Part shown: positions 7,803 to 16,450 of the stretch, piece after piece
Numbering within the stretch: position 1 is the stretch's first letter
Layout of the letters: every line of letters starts with the position of its first letter
Translations under genes and position numbers: made by a program
The notes under the pieces: model-generated
Told to the model about the DNA's origin: nothing
The model's database searches: none
The model's input: only the letters and a program-made list of their open reading frames with translations
NCBI GenBank assembly: GCA_964541895.1
Contig: CAZISM010000079.1
Span: forward strand, 1 to 25,384
Origin: CAZISM01 sp964541895
GTDB lineage: Bacteria; Zhuqueibacterota; Zhuqueibacteria; Residuimicrobiales; Residuimicrobiaceae
Length of the DNA: 25,384 nucleotides
Direction of reading: 5' to 3'

Positions 7803-9194
7803 ATGGCACATGCCGATAAAAAAACATTGCTGAATAGTTCCATCCTGATGTTCAGCCTCTGTTTGATCGTTCTGTTTTTCACCTCCACGTCCCCCACCAC
7901 CGGCGAGGAGGTGAATCCCATGGTGCTTTTGGCGATCGGGGGGGTGGCCTTTATGTTTTTTATGACCAACCGCGTTTTGCTCATGGCGTTGTTCATCGCA
8001 TTGTCGTTTTTCGATTTTACCATCGAAGGGCTGACCTATTTTAAACTCCTCGGGTTTCTGTTGCTGGTCGTGCTGGCGATTAATGCTTTGCTGAAACAGA
8101 TCCACATCGATATCGCCAACCGGTTGATTCTTTTGTTGATCGCCATATTCCTGGCGAGCACCGCCGGCCAATTGATCAACAGGGCCTTTGTGCCGTTTTT
8201 TCTCTCCAAACAACTGATGGTTTTGGCCATGATCATATCCATCAGCGCGTTTATCACGCGGCTGGATGATTTAAAGTTTGTGTTATGGATGCTGGTCCTC
8301 GCCGGCATGGTGGCGGCGGTGATCACCATATATGAAGTCATTGTCAATCCGGACGTCCGGCGAATTGAAGGAACGCTGGGCAATCCTAACAATACGGCCG
8401 CCGTCTTTTGCATGCTGCTGCCCTTTTCGGCTGTTTTGATAGACCGGAAAAACAAATGGCGCGGCCTGATGTTTTCCGCTCTGGCTGTCTCGCTGCTGTT
8501 GACCGCGATTTTTGTAACCGCTTCACGCGGAGCTATCCTCAGTCTTGTCGCTATCGCCTCGACGGCGCTGCTTCTGTTCAAGCTGAAAGGCAAAATCGTT
8601 ACGCTCTCCCTGCTCTTGCTCTCCGCTCTTCTCCTTGTTGCGCTCTTGGAAAATTACCAGAGTTTAAACCGGTATAAAGAAATCGTAGCGAGCGACAATG
8701 TGCTGGAGGTCAGAGATGTGCAACAGCGGCTGGAGATTTCAGCGATCGGGTTGCAGCTTTTCCTGGAAAATCCGGTTTGGGGCGTAGGCGCCGGCAGTTT
8801 TCGTTCCGAAACCAAGGATATGGAAACCGAATCTCTCGGCTATCTGTATCGAGGCATTGCGCCGCATAATATGTATACGCAAATCCTGGCCGAACTCGGT
8901 ATCATCGGTTTTTTCCTGTTCGGGTGGTTTTTTTTCACGATTTTTCAATATATCCTGACCGGCATGCGCCAGAGGCATCCTGAAATCAGTCGCGTGGCCA
9001 AAATGCTGTTGTTCTCCTTTATTTCGATCATGATCAGCATGGCAACCAGCGGCGACTATAGCAAAGTGTTCGTTTATATTGTGGCGGGATTTGCCCTGGT
9101 GCTGAGAAATCTGACAGCGGCGCGTACGCCTATCGCCCGCAAGCCTCTTTTGGATGGCGCCGGCCTTTACCCTGCCATTCGCCACCAGGTATGA
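7803..9194 (+). CDS. Wzy-like polysaccharide polymerase / O-antigen ligase family membrane protein
   Basis: 463 residues with about 11-12 membrane helices. In the second half, EGTLGNPNNTAAVFCMLLPF, TASRGA and the loop GVGAGSF...APHNMYTQILAELGIIG fit the O-antigen ligase/polymerase family, where the HN and GNPN motifs are recurrent. Placed after Wza and Wzc, it most likely polymerises lipid-linked repeat units on the periplasmic face; a ligase role is the alternative and cannot be excluded by sequence. ATG 7803 overlaps the stop of a three-codon frame (ATG AAA CCA TAA, 7792-7803) and has no clear Shine-Dalgarno. The C-terminus (about residues 445-463) is a short hydrophilic tail whose end overlaps the next gene by four bases. 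Confidence 0.85.
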   Translation: MAHADKKTLLNSSILMFSLCLIVLFFTSTSPTTGEEVNPMVLLAIGGVAFMFFMTNRVLLMALFIALSFFDFTIEGLTYFKLLGFLLLVVLAINALLKQIHIDIANRLILLLIAIFLASTAGQLINRAFVPFFLSKQLMVLAMIISISAFITRLDDLKFVLWMLVLAGMVAAVITIYEVIVNPDVRRIEGTLGNPNNTAAVFCMLLPFSAVLIDRKNKWRGLMFSALAVSLLLTAIFVTASRGAILSLVAIASTALLLFKLKGKIVTLSLLLLSALLLVALLENYQSLNRYKEIVASDNVLEVRDVQQRLEISAIGLQLFLENPVWGVGAGSFRSETKDMETESLGYLYRGIAPHNMYTQILAELGIIGFFLFGWFFFTIFQYILTGMRQRHPEISRVAKMLLFSFISIMISMATSGDYSKVFVYIVAGFALVLRNLTAARTPIARKPLLDGAGLYPAIRHQV

Positions 9195-10399
9195 CGCGGT
9201 GCAACCTCGCCGCTCCGTTGATCCTTTTGAATAACCGAACATTTCCCATGCGTGTGCTCTGTGTCATAGACAATCTCAACTCCGGCGGTGCCCAGCGCCA
9301 ACTGGTGACGCTGGCCACCGGTCTGCATCAGAAGGGCCATGAGGTTGAATTCTTTGTTTATCATCCCCAGGATTTTTTTGCGCAAACGCTTTCGAACCTG
9401 AGTATTCCCATCCATCGCCACCACAAACGGTCCCGCTTTTCAACCGGAGTGTTTGGCGCGCTGGTGCGGGTATTGAAAAGTCGTTCCTACGATGTAATGG
9501 TCTCTTTTCTCACCACCCCCAATTTTTATGCCGAAATCGCCAGGATGCTTGCAGGAACGTCAGGCCCCAAATTGGTCGTTTCCGAGAGGAATGGCGAACC
9601 AAGCGGCGGCCGTCATTTTCATGCCAACGCATTGCGGCAGTTCCATAGACTGGCCGACCATATCACCGTCAACTCGCATCACCAGCGACGCGCTCTCGAA
9701 GAAAAATACCGCTGGATCAGACCTAAAACAAGTACGATTTATAACGGTGTGGATCTGGATGTTTTTCATCCGGATCCGGCGCCGAAACCAAGTGACGGCC
9801 CCTGCAGGTTCCTGGCTTTGGCCAGCGTTGTCGAGCGCAAAAACGGCCTGCGCCTGATCCAGGCGCTGGACATCGCCAGGAAAAAATATCACATCACGCC
9901 CATCGTCCACTGGATCGGCGAGCATCAGATGCATCTCGCAGAAAGAAAAAATGCCTCGCTGCGATGGCAGGCGGAAGTGAAGCGGCTGAACCTGGAGAAC
10001 CAGTGGCACTGGTTTCCGCCCCGTAACGATATTCCAACCTTGATGCGATCCTATGACGCCCTGATCCATCCTGCATATCTGGAGGGTCTGCCCAACGCCG
10101 TGTGCGAAGCCATGGCTTCCGGTCTGCCGGTTCTTGTCAGCGATACTCTGGATCATCCGCTGATGGTCCGTGATAGTGTCTCAGGCTTTTTGTTCGATCC
10201 CTTTTCTGCCGAGTCCATGGCTGAAGCGATGTTTCGATTTTCTTCTCTGGCGGCGGCAGCGAGACAGCAGATGGGACTGGCGGCCCGCGCCTATGCCGAA
10301 CGCGAATTGGCTCTTGCTGCATATGTCGATCGCTATGAACGGCTTTTTCTGGACATGATCTCGGAGCCGATGCCACGGCAGGCGAAGGGACCATATTGA
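9191..10399 (+). CDS. Glycosyltransferase family 4
   Basis: 402 residues. The GT-B fold begins at residue 20 with RVLCVIDNLNSGGAQRQLV, the usual GT4 first strand and acceptor loop, and the donor-binding half carries the E-x7-E signature in EGLPNAVCEAMASGLPVLVS (Glu298 and Glu306). It transfers a sugar from a nucleotide donor to the growing lipid-linked repeat unit in the cytoplasm; donor and linkage are unknown. ATG 9191 overlaps the upstream stop as ATGA, the same coupling used by later genes here. The alternative ATG 9248 matches the family start better, but neither has a ribosome site. A 175-base gap to the next likely start follows, the longest in this part of the operon. Confidence 0.88.
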   Translation: MTRCNLAAPLILLNNRTFPMRVLCVIDNLNSGGAQRQLVTLATGLHQKGHEVEFFVYHPQDFFAQTLSNLSIPIHRHHKRSRFSTGVFGALVRVLKSRSYDVMVSFLTTPNFYAEIARMLAGTSGPKLVVSERNGEPSGGRHFHANALRQFHRLADHITVNSHHQRRALEEKYRWIRPKTSTIYNGVDLDVFHPDPAPKPSDGPCRFLALASVVERKNGLRLIQALDIARKKYHITPIVHWIGEHQMHLAERKNASLRWQAEVKRLNLENQWHWFPPRNDIPTLMRSYDALIHPAYLEGLPNAVCEAMASGLPVLVSDTLDHPLMVRDSVSGFLFDPFSAESMAEAMFRFSSLAAAARQQMGLAARAYAERELALAAYVDRYERLFLDMISEPMPRQAKGPY

Positions 10400-10574
10400 T
10401 ATTCGGTTTCGATGAGATGACCATGGGCGGCAACAGGCTGATTTTTTTTACCGGGTTTTGATGCCTGTATCGCAAACAGCCACATCGAACTCACCTGCGG
10501 CCTGCTGAGCGCTGGTGAAGGCGCTATGTGGGTCACGTGTTCCTGGATCATGTTTACCTTACCGTCCCAGCGAG

Positions 10575-11228
10575 ATGAATGCAAACGCCGGCTCCACGTA
10601 TACATTGGTCATTAAGAGAGGCATCGATTGTATTGCCGCATTTTTTTTGCTGCTGTTGTGCCTGCCGATATTTCTTTTTTTGGCCGTTCTTGTTTTTATG
10701 GACCTGGGATCGCCGATCCTGTTCAGACAATCCAGACCCGGATTGAACGGCCACATATTCCATATCTTCAAGTTTCGCACCATGACGTTTGGCAAGGATC
10801 GGAACGGAAAGATATTAAGCGACGCCGAGCGGCTGACCGCCTTGGGCAGGTTTCTCCGCAAAACCAGCCTCGATGAACTGCCTGAACTGTGGAATGTGTG
10901 GCGTGGCGACATGAGCCTGGTAGGTCCGCGTCCTCTCCTGGTGCAATATCTGACCCGGTACACGCCGGAGCAGGCGAGGCGGCATCAGGTAAGGCCGGGC
11001 ATCACCGGTTGGGCGCAAGTGCATGGCCGGAACGCCCTGACCTGGGAAGAAAAATTCGAACTGGATGTCTGGTATGTCGATCACGTTTCGTTCTTTGTGG
11101 ATGTCAAGATTCTTGTCATGACGGTGGCTGCTGTTCTCGCCTGCCGTGATATTGATCAGCCCGGTCAGGCGACGGCGGAAGAGTTCCGGGGCAGCAGACG
11201 ACAGGAGACGGGCGGATTCGGTCCATGA
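10575..11228 (+). CDS. Short monotopic phosphoglycosyl transferase (PglC type, bacterial sugar transferase)
   Basis: 217 residues from ATG 10575; GTG 10515 would add 20 unsupported residues. One hydrophobic hairpin helix (AAFFLLLLCLPIFLFLAVLV) is followed by the sugar-transferase core: FRQSRPGLNG, FKFRTM, the catalytic Asp-Glu dyad in KTSLDELPELW (Asp100, Glu101), GDMSLVGPRP and VRPGITGWAQV. The enzyme moves a sugar-1-phosphate from a UDP-sugar to undecaprenyl phosphate and so starts the repeat unit. The short form, without the large N-terminal domain of WcaJ, is that of PglC. The next three genes make UDP-diacetylbacillosamine, so that is the likely substrate by inference. The stop overlaps the next ATG (ATGA 11225-11228). 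Confidence 0.88.
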   Translation: MNANAGSTYTLVIKRGIDCIAAFFLLLLCLPIFLFLAVLVFMDLGSPILFRQSRPGLNGHIFHIFKFRTMTFGKDRNGKILSDAERLTALGRFLRKTSLDELPELWNVWRGDMSLVGPRPLLVQYLTRYTPEQARRHQVRPGITGWAQVHGRNALTWEEKFELDVWYVDHVSFFVDVKILVMTVAAVLACRDIDQPGQATAEEFRGSRRQETGGFGP

Positions 11229-11926
11229 AGAGGATTCTCATAATCGGAGCCGGAGGGCACGGCCAGGTTGTCGCCGATATCCTGTGGCAGAGAAAAAAAA
11301 ACGGAGAAGACCTTCAGCTGGTCGGTTATTTGGACGATGACGTCCAATTGTTGGGGAGGCGGTTTACCGACATCGAGGTGCTGGGGCCTGTCTCAGCCCA
11401 CACCGTTATCCCGCATGATGCCACGATTGTGGCGATCGGTGATAATCACACAAGGCGGCACGTGTGTTTTGCACTGCGGTCGGAAGGGGAGACCTTCACG
11501 ACCGCGGTACATCCGAGTGCCCTCCTGGGGCATGGCGCCCGGATCGGAACAGGCGCCATGATCTGTGCGGGAACGATTGTGGGAGTCGGTGCCGTAATCG
11601 GGGCCCACGCCATCCTGAACACCTCTTGTTCGGTGGATCATCATAACCAGATCGGCGATTTTGTTCACCTGGCTCCCGGCTGTCATACCGGTGGCGAGGT
11701 GACCGTGGAGGAAGGAGTATTGGTGGGTATCGGTGCAACGGTGTTGCCGCGTATTCGCATCGGTGCCTGGTCCGTTGTGGGTGGAGGTGCGGTGGCCCTT
11801 CATCCCATACCAGGAAGCGTTATGGCGTACGGCAATCCGTGCCGTGTCATCAGAGTTATATCCGCCGATCATGCCGTGGTCAGTGGCTGCGCAGATGAAC
11901 AGTCAAGCGGGAAAGGGAATATGTGA
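11225..11926 (+). CDS. pglD: PglD/NeuD-type sugar N- or O-acetyltransferase
   Basis: 233 residues. The N-terminal UDP-sugar-binding Rossmann-like domain starts RILIIGAGGHGQVVADIL, the hallmark of this family. A left-handed beta helix of hexapeptide repeats follows (about residues 95-215), with the catalytic histidine region VDHHNQIGDFVHLAPG (His139/His140). In PglD the equivalent His acetylates the 4-amino group of UDP-4-amino sugar using acetyl-CoA to give UDP-N,N'-diacetylbacillosamine. NeuD and EpsM relatives acetylate other sugars, but here the flanking aminotransferase and dehydratase genes point to the bacillosamine reaction. It is linked by 4-base overlaps to both neighbours, so translational coupling is likely. 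Confidence 0.85.
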   Translation: MKRILIIGAGGHGQVVADILWQRKKNGEDLQLVGYLDDDVQLLGRRFTDIEVLGPVSAHTVIPHDATIVAIGDNHTRRHVCFALRSEGETFTTAVHPSALLGHGARIGTGAMICAGTIVGVGAVIGAHAILNTSCSVDHHNQIGDFVHLAPGCHTGGEVTVEEGVLVGIGATVLPRIRIGAWSVVGGGAVALHPIPGSVMAYGNPCRVIRVISADHAVVSGCADEQSSGKGNM

Positions 11927-13110
11927 AAGAGAAAATCTGGTTAAGCGCTCCGCACATGAGTGGCATTGAATTGAAATTGGTCGAGGATGCTTTTGCATCC
12001 AATTGGGTTGCACCACTGGGACCCTATGTCAACAGGTTTGAAAAGGAGTTGAGCAGCTATACCGGAGCGGCACATATGGTGGCGCTGGGTACGGGAACGG
12101 CCGCCATTCACCTGGCGCTGGTCGTGCTGGGCGTAAGCGCCGGCGATCTGGTGATCTGCTCCTCCGGCACCTTTGCAGGATCCGCGAATCCCATCATCTA
12201 TCAGCGCGCTACGCCGGTGTTCGTTGATGCTGATAGAAAGACCTGGAACATGAGTCCGTACTGGCTGGAAAAAGCGGTTCGGGATAGCATCGAAAAGGGC
12301 AAACGGCCAAAGGCCATCATCGCCGTACATTTGTATGGCGTGCCGGCAAATATGATCGAGATTATGGCCATTGCCGACACTTATGAAATACCGGTCATCG
12401 AAGATGCGGCGGAGGCTTTGGGCTCCACCTATCGTGGACAACATGTGGGGCTCATGGGTTGCATGGGCACGCTGTCGTTCAACGGCAACAAGATTATCAC
12501 CACCTCAGGGGGCGGTGCGCTGTTCTCCAACAACAAGGCTTATGTAGACAAGGTAAGATATCTGTCCGATCAGGCGCGGGACCCGACGCCCCATTATCAG
12601 CATAACCATGTTGGCTATAATTGCCGTTTGAGCAACATTTGTGCCGCCATCGGGTGCGGACAATTGCAGGTTCTGGATCGGCGCATTCAGCAAAGGCGGT
12701 GGATTAACGAATTCTACCGTCAAAAACTGGCCCATCTGCCCGGTATCGAGTTTCAGGCCGAACTGGAGCATTCCGTTTCAAACCGATGGCTGACCTGCAT
12801 TACCATTGATCCGCACAAGTCGGGTGGCATCGACCGGAATACGGTGCTTAAAGCCTTTCGTGAGGAAAATATCGACAGCCGCCCGGTTTTCAAGCCCATG
12901 CATATGCAACCGGTTTTCGCCGGTTTCCCGTATTATGGAGACGGCACATTCGAAACCCTGTTCGAAACAGGGATCTGTCTGCCGTCAGGTTCCAACCTCG
13001 CCGTCTTTGACCTGATGCGGGTTGTGCAAGTACTGCAGCACTGCTATGAGAAGAGAGCGGAGGTCCCGTCACCCCTACAAACCCTCACTGGAGTGTATGC
13101 CGAAAAATGA
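11923..13110 (+). CDS. pglE: PglE-type aminotransferase (DegT/DnrJ/EryC1 family)
   Basis: 395 residues starting at GTG 11923, which overlaps the previous stop (GTGA) and has AAGGGA a few bases upstream. It is a PLP-dependent sugar aminotransferase: the N-terminus (KIWLSAPHMSGIELKLVEDA), VIEDAAEALGSTYRG and the Schiff-base lysine motif FNGNKIITTSGGGAL (Lys190) match UDP-4-keto-6-deoxy-GlcNAc aminotransferases of the PglE type. It should convert the product of the adjacent PglF to the 4-amino sugar using glutamate. LegC-like enzymes share the motif, but with PglD and PglF on either side the bacillosamine assignment is preferred. Length is normal and no residue appears missing. Confidence 0.88.
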   Translation: MKEKIWLSAPHMSGIELKLVEDAFASNWVAPLGPYVNRFEKELSSYTGAAHMVALGTGTAAIHLALVVLGVSAGDLVICSSGTFAGSANPIIYQRATPVFVDADRKTWNMSPYWLEKAVRDSIEKGKRPKAIIAVHLYGVPANMIEIMAIADTYEIPVIEDAAEALGSTYRGQHVGLMGCMGTLSFNGNKIITTSGGGALFSNNKAYVDKVRYLSDQARDPTPHYQHNHVGYNCRLSNICAAIGCGQLQVLDRRIQQRRWINEFYRQKLAHLPGIEFQAELEHSVSNRWLTCITIDPHKSGGIDRNTVLKAFREENIDSRPVFKPMHMQPVFAGFPYYGDGTFETLFETGICLPSGSNLAVFDLMRVVQVLQHCYEKRAEVPSPLQTLTGVYAEK

Positions 13111-14978
13111 TGCGCGGGAAATTTAGCATGGCTGGTCTGGAATTGGCCAAATATAATCTGGACTCCAAGACCCGACGTTCGGCGAAAATCATCGTCGATC
13201 TCGGCTTGATCGCCGCTTCCTATTATGCGGCGTTCTGGCTGCGGTTCGACGGTCAGCTCGAAGCGGATATACGCAGGCTCCTGGTCTCCTCTTTGCCCAT
13301 GGTCTTGGCTGTGTTCGGCATTATCTTGATGTCCTCGGGCATTTACAAAAGCATGTGGCGCTATTCGTCCGTTCGCGACCTTGTCGCCATCGTTTTGGGC
13401 GATACCATCGGCATCCTGGTCGTTTTTTTGGGTTTTTTGATTTTTTCTCCGGCTCTGGTGCCCCGCTCGATCCTGCTGATCTTTTGGTTCCTGGCGGTCT
13501 TTACCCTGGGCGGCGTACGCCTGCTCTATACGGTGTTGCTGATTTATTGGCCTCATTTCAATGAGCCGTATAAGAAAATTCTTATCATCGGGGCCGGCGA
13601 TTCCGGGGAGATGATCGTGCGGCAGATCCTGCACGATCATGAATTGCTGTACAAACCGGTCGGTTTTGTGGATGATGCCGTTGGCTTGCGCGGTGACCGT
13701 ATTCATCAGATTCCGGTTTTAGGCGAGCTTACAGCCATTCCACAAATCGTTAAAGCGAAAAAAGTAGACGAAATCATCATCGCGATTCCATCAGCCACCG
13801 CCTCGCAGATGCGACGGGCTGTAAAATTGTGTGAAGAGGCCGGTGTTCCTTTTCGCACCTTGCCTGGCACCAAAGAGTTAATCAACGGCGAAGTCACTTT
13901 GGACAAGGTGCGCAAAGTGAAAATAGAGGATCTGCTGGAACGAACGCCGGATGTCAAAGATGCAGGCTTTTTTCAGGAGCATTACGCCGGCAAGCGAATT
14001 CTGGTGACCGGCGCGGCCGGATCTATCGGTTCGGAATTGAGTTGCCAGCTGGCGCAGCTCAATCTGGACACCCTGATCATGCTGGACCGTGCCGAGAGCG
14101 ATCTGTTTGATCTGGAATACAAGGTCGGCCGCATCCAGAACCGGCAGCTCAAGCGGGTATGTATCGTCAATGACATCAGAAACTATGATCGGTTGGAGCA
14201 TGTTTTAATGGAGCACCGGCCGGATATGGTTTTTCACGCCGCGGCGTACAAACATGTACCGCTCATGGAACGGTTCCCACATGAAGCCGTGCTCAACAAT
14301 ATCGCCGGTACCATGAACGTGTCCCGGGCGGCGGCCGCGGCCGGCAGTGACCGGTTTGTGCTGATCTCGACCGACAAAGCGGTAAATCCGACCTGTGTCA
14401 TGGGGGCCACCAAACGTGTGGCTGAATTGTACTGCGCGTTTCAAAACGGCAAGACGATGAAACATATTGTGGTGCGGTTCGGCAATGTTCTGGCCAGCCA
14501 GGGAAGCGTCGTACCCCTGTTCGAACACCAGATCCGAGATGGCGGTCCGGTGACGGTCACCAGTAAGGATATTGAACGATTTTTTATGACCATCCCGGAA
14601 GCGGTTGAGCTGGTGCTGCAGGCCGGCGGTATCGGAGAAGGCGGCGAAATCTTTGTGCTGGATATGGGAGAGCCTGTCAAGATATATGACCTGGCGCGAC
14701 ACCTGATCGTGCTGTCCGGCTTTGAGCCCGACGTTGACATCCCCATAAAAATCACAGGCTTGCGAGAAGGAGAAAAAATGTTCGAAGAATTATGGAGCGG
14801 GGAGGAAAAACCCGAGCCCACAGCTTTTCCCAAGATTATGCGGGTGACCAATACGCTGGCACGCAGGCACGGTTTTACGGCGTCCGTTCTGGAATCGCTG
14901 TTGCAGGCTGCTCATGCGGCGGATCATGTCCGGATCAGGAAAGGTCTGATGGAGATCGTTCCCACCGCCCAGCTTTAG
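13107..14978 (+). CDS. pglF: PglF/CapD-type UDP-GlcNAc 4,6-dehydratase, membrane-anchored
   Basis: 623 residues, usual for the long membrane form. The first 160 residues hold about four membrane helices, then a CoA-binding-like Rossmann domain (ILIIGAGDSGEMIVRQIL), then the SDR catalytic domain with NAD motif VTGAAGSIGSE (Gly302-Gly308). The active-site segment STDKAVNPTCVMGATKR has Thr422-Asp423-Lys424 and Met432-x3-Lys436; methionine replaces the usual SDR tyrosine, as in Campylobacter PglF. The enzyme makes UDP-4-keto-6-deoxy-GlcNAc, the substrate of the aminotransferase encoded just before. ATG 13107 overlaps the upstream stop (ATGA); ATG 13110 and 13128 are alternatives. It is the last gene of the run and no hairpin terminator follows. 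Confidence 0.92.
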   Translation: MMRGKFSMAGLELAKYNLDSKTRRSAKIIVDLGLIAASYYAAFWLRFDGQLEADIRRLLVSSLPMVLAVFGIILMSSGIYKSMWRYSSVRDLVAIVLGDTIGILVVFLGFLIFSPALVPRSILLIFWFLAVFTLGGVRLLYTVLLIYWPHFNEPYKKILIIGAGDSGEMIVRQILHDHELLYKPVGFVDDAVGLRGDRIHQIPVLGELTAIPQIVKAKKVDEIIIAIPSATASQMRRAVKLCEEAGVPFRTLPGTKELINGEVTLDKVRKVKIEDLLERTPDVKDAGFFQEHYAGKRILVTGAAGSIGSELSCQLAQLNLDTLIMLDRAESDLFDLEYKVGRIQNRQLKRVCIVNDIRNYDRLEHVLMEHRPDMVFHAAAYKHVPLMERFPHEAVLNNIAGTMNVSRAAAAAGSDRFVLISTDKAVNPTCVMGATKRVAELYCAFQNGKTMKHIVVRFGNVLASQGSVVPLFEHQIRDGGPVTVTSKDIERFFMTIPEAVELVLQAGGIGEGGEIFVLDMGEPVKIYDLARHLIVLSGFEPDVDIPIKITGLREGEKMFEELWSGEEKPEPTAFPKIMRVTNTLARRHGFTASVLESLLQAAHAADHVRIRKGLMEIVPTAQL

Positions 14979-15018
14979 GGGTAATTTAAAATTTAAGACA
15001 AAAATCCTTAAAAATAGC

Positions 15019-15047
15019 TTGACATTCTAACTGGAAATGGTTATTAT
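15019..15047 (+). promoter_or_regulatory. Strong sigma-70-type promoter
   Basis: TTGACA (15019-15024, perfect), 17 bases, TATTAT (15042-15047, five of six). Transcription should start near 15054. It splits the following genes from the bacillosamine run and places upstream in-frame ATGs at 15037 and 15046 outside or at the edge of the transcript, so the start of the next gene is taken as 15136. Confidence 0.65.
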
Positions 15048-15135
15048 GAGACAAATCATTATCGTGCCGACACATGCACCTTTAGCCTGCCACCTCAGCT
15101 CAAGCCACTTTCTCTTTTCAACGTTTATCAAAAGA

Positions 15136-16425
15136 ATGAAGATTTCGCACGGCCCATGGCGACTGTTGCGCGTATGTGCTTTTGTCTTTTTCCTTTTTGG
15201 GATGGGCGGAGCCCTTGCGGCGCCTGGAACACATTTCTCCGATGACTCTTTTGCCACTCTGGCCCGCCATTCGATTTTGAACAACGGCTTTGAGAACGTC
15301 TGCCTCACCAGGGCCGGCAACACGTTGTATGTAGAATACGAAAACAGGATTCTGCGCAACGAATTGGTGGCCGCCGGTGTCATCGCGAGAATCGTGATCG
15401 CTGCTACGGAGGATAACTTTCAGCTGGTTCTGGTGCCGCTCCATCGCGGCCTCCCGATGTGCGCCATACGGGTGCAGAGCGCGGATTACCGTGATTTTAT
15501 GGCGGGAAAAACCGGCGCTCGCGAATTTGCCGACCGTCTGCTCATTGAGGAACGCCCGCAGATCCCGGCGGACCGTGAACGAAGGGCATCCTCCTCCTTT
15601 CACAAACTTGATTTTACCGTCGCACCGGGTCATACCATCCAGCTCGGCAATTATGAGGATTCATTCAAATTTTACGGTTATTTTATTCCAGAGCTTTCCA
15701 GCCAACTCTGGCCGGGCGCTGCTCTGCGCATGCAGGCGATCGTTCCGGTGTACGATGAAATCGGCTTGTACACCAAGGAGGTACGGCTATCCCGCCTGTC
15801 GTTGAATCAGGTCGTCCGACTTTTCAAAAACGGCCTTGTGAATATCAGCGTCGGCGCCTTTGAACCGACACGTTACGGCATCTCTTCCGACGTGGGTTTT
15901 TTTCTGCTGAATCGCCGGTTCTGGGTCGGCGCAGGACTGGATTATACGGGATTGTTGCTGTACCAGAATAAAGAGTGGCAGTACTCGAAAGAAACCGTAA
16001 GAACGGACCGGGCCTTTGTTTATTATTTTCTGCCGTGGTTGGATTTTTCCATCGGGGTGCAGTACGCCGACTATCTGATGGGTGACCACGGCTGGCTGAT
16101 GGACGTGACCCGGGCTTTGGGTGATTTTAAAATAGGATTATATGCGGCGCGGACCAATAAGGACAAGTTCGGTGGATTTCGACTCACAGTTCCGCTCTCG
16201 CCGATGCGACAAACAGCCGCAAGAAGAGTTCGCCTGAATTGGCCGACGTCCTATAATTGGAATTACCGCATGACCAGCGAAACCATTACCTACGACGTTC
16301 CCATGAACACCGGCCAGTCGGTCTCCAGCGGTTTTGAGCTGATCGATTTTCAAAAGAAACTGATAACCAGCTATATCAGAAACAATATCGGATGGTGGAA
16401 AACAGTTGACAAGTATACCAAATAA
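15136..16425 (+). CDS. YjbH-like exopolysaccharide outer-membrane protein, C-terminal-type half
   Basis: 429 residues from ATG 15136, chosen because a signal peptide follows at once (RLLRVCAFVFFLFGMGGALA, cut near AAP) and because the promoter -10 overlaps the earlier ATGs. The ribosome site is weak. The first domain (NNGFENVCLTRAGNTLYVEY...FQLVLVPLHRGLP) resembles the periplasmic domain in the middle of YjbH (DUF940). After about residue 150 alternating aromatic strands suggest a beta barrel, ending with DFKIGLYAARTNKDKFGGFR and LTVPLSP, a YjbH-like close. YjbH proteins act in exopolysaccharide secretion at the outer membrane. The N-terminal barrel part of one-piece YjbH is absent here and appears as the separate gene at 18145. 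The assignment is from remembered pattern, without an alignment. Confidence 0.65.
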   Translation: MKISHGPWRLLRVCAFVFFLFGMGGALAAPGTHFSDDSFATLARHSILNNGFENVCLTRAGNTLYVEYENRILRNELVAAGVIARIVIAATEDNFQLVLVPLHRGLPMCAIRVQSADYRDFMAGKTGAREFADRLLIEERPQIPADRERRASSSFHKLDFTVAPGHTIQLGNYEDSFKFYGYFIPELSSQLWPGAALRMQAIVPVYDEIGLYTKEVRLSRLSLNQVVRLFKNGLVNISVGAFEPTRYGISSDVGFFLLNRRFWVGAGLDYTGLLLYQNKEWQYSKETVRTDRAFVYYFLPWLDFSIGVQYADYLMGDHGWLMDVTRALGDFKIGLYAARTNKDKFGGFRLTVPLSPMRQTAARRVRLNWPTSYNWNYRMTSETITYDVPMNTGQSVSSGFELIDFQKKLITSYIRNNIGWWKTVDKYTK

Positions 16426-16450
16426 CCATACCCATTTACAGGAGGTAGGT

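Noticed and set aside
15037..15135. 33-residue N-terminal extension of the YjbH-C-type protein
   Set aside because: The ATGs at 15037 and 15046 overlap the promoter spacer and -10, and the signal peptide begins properly at 15136.
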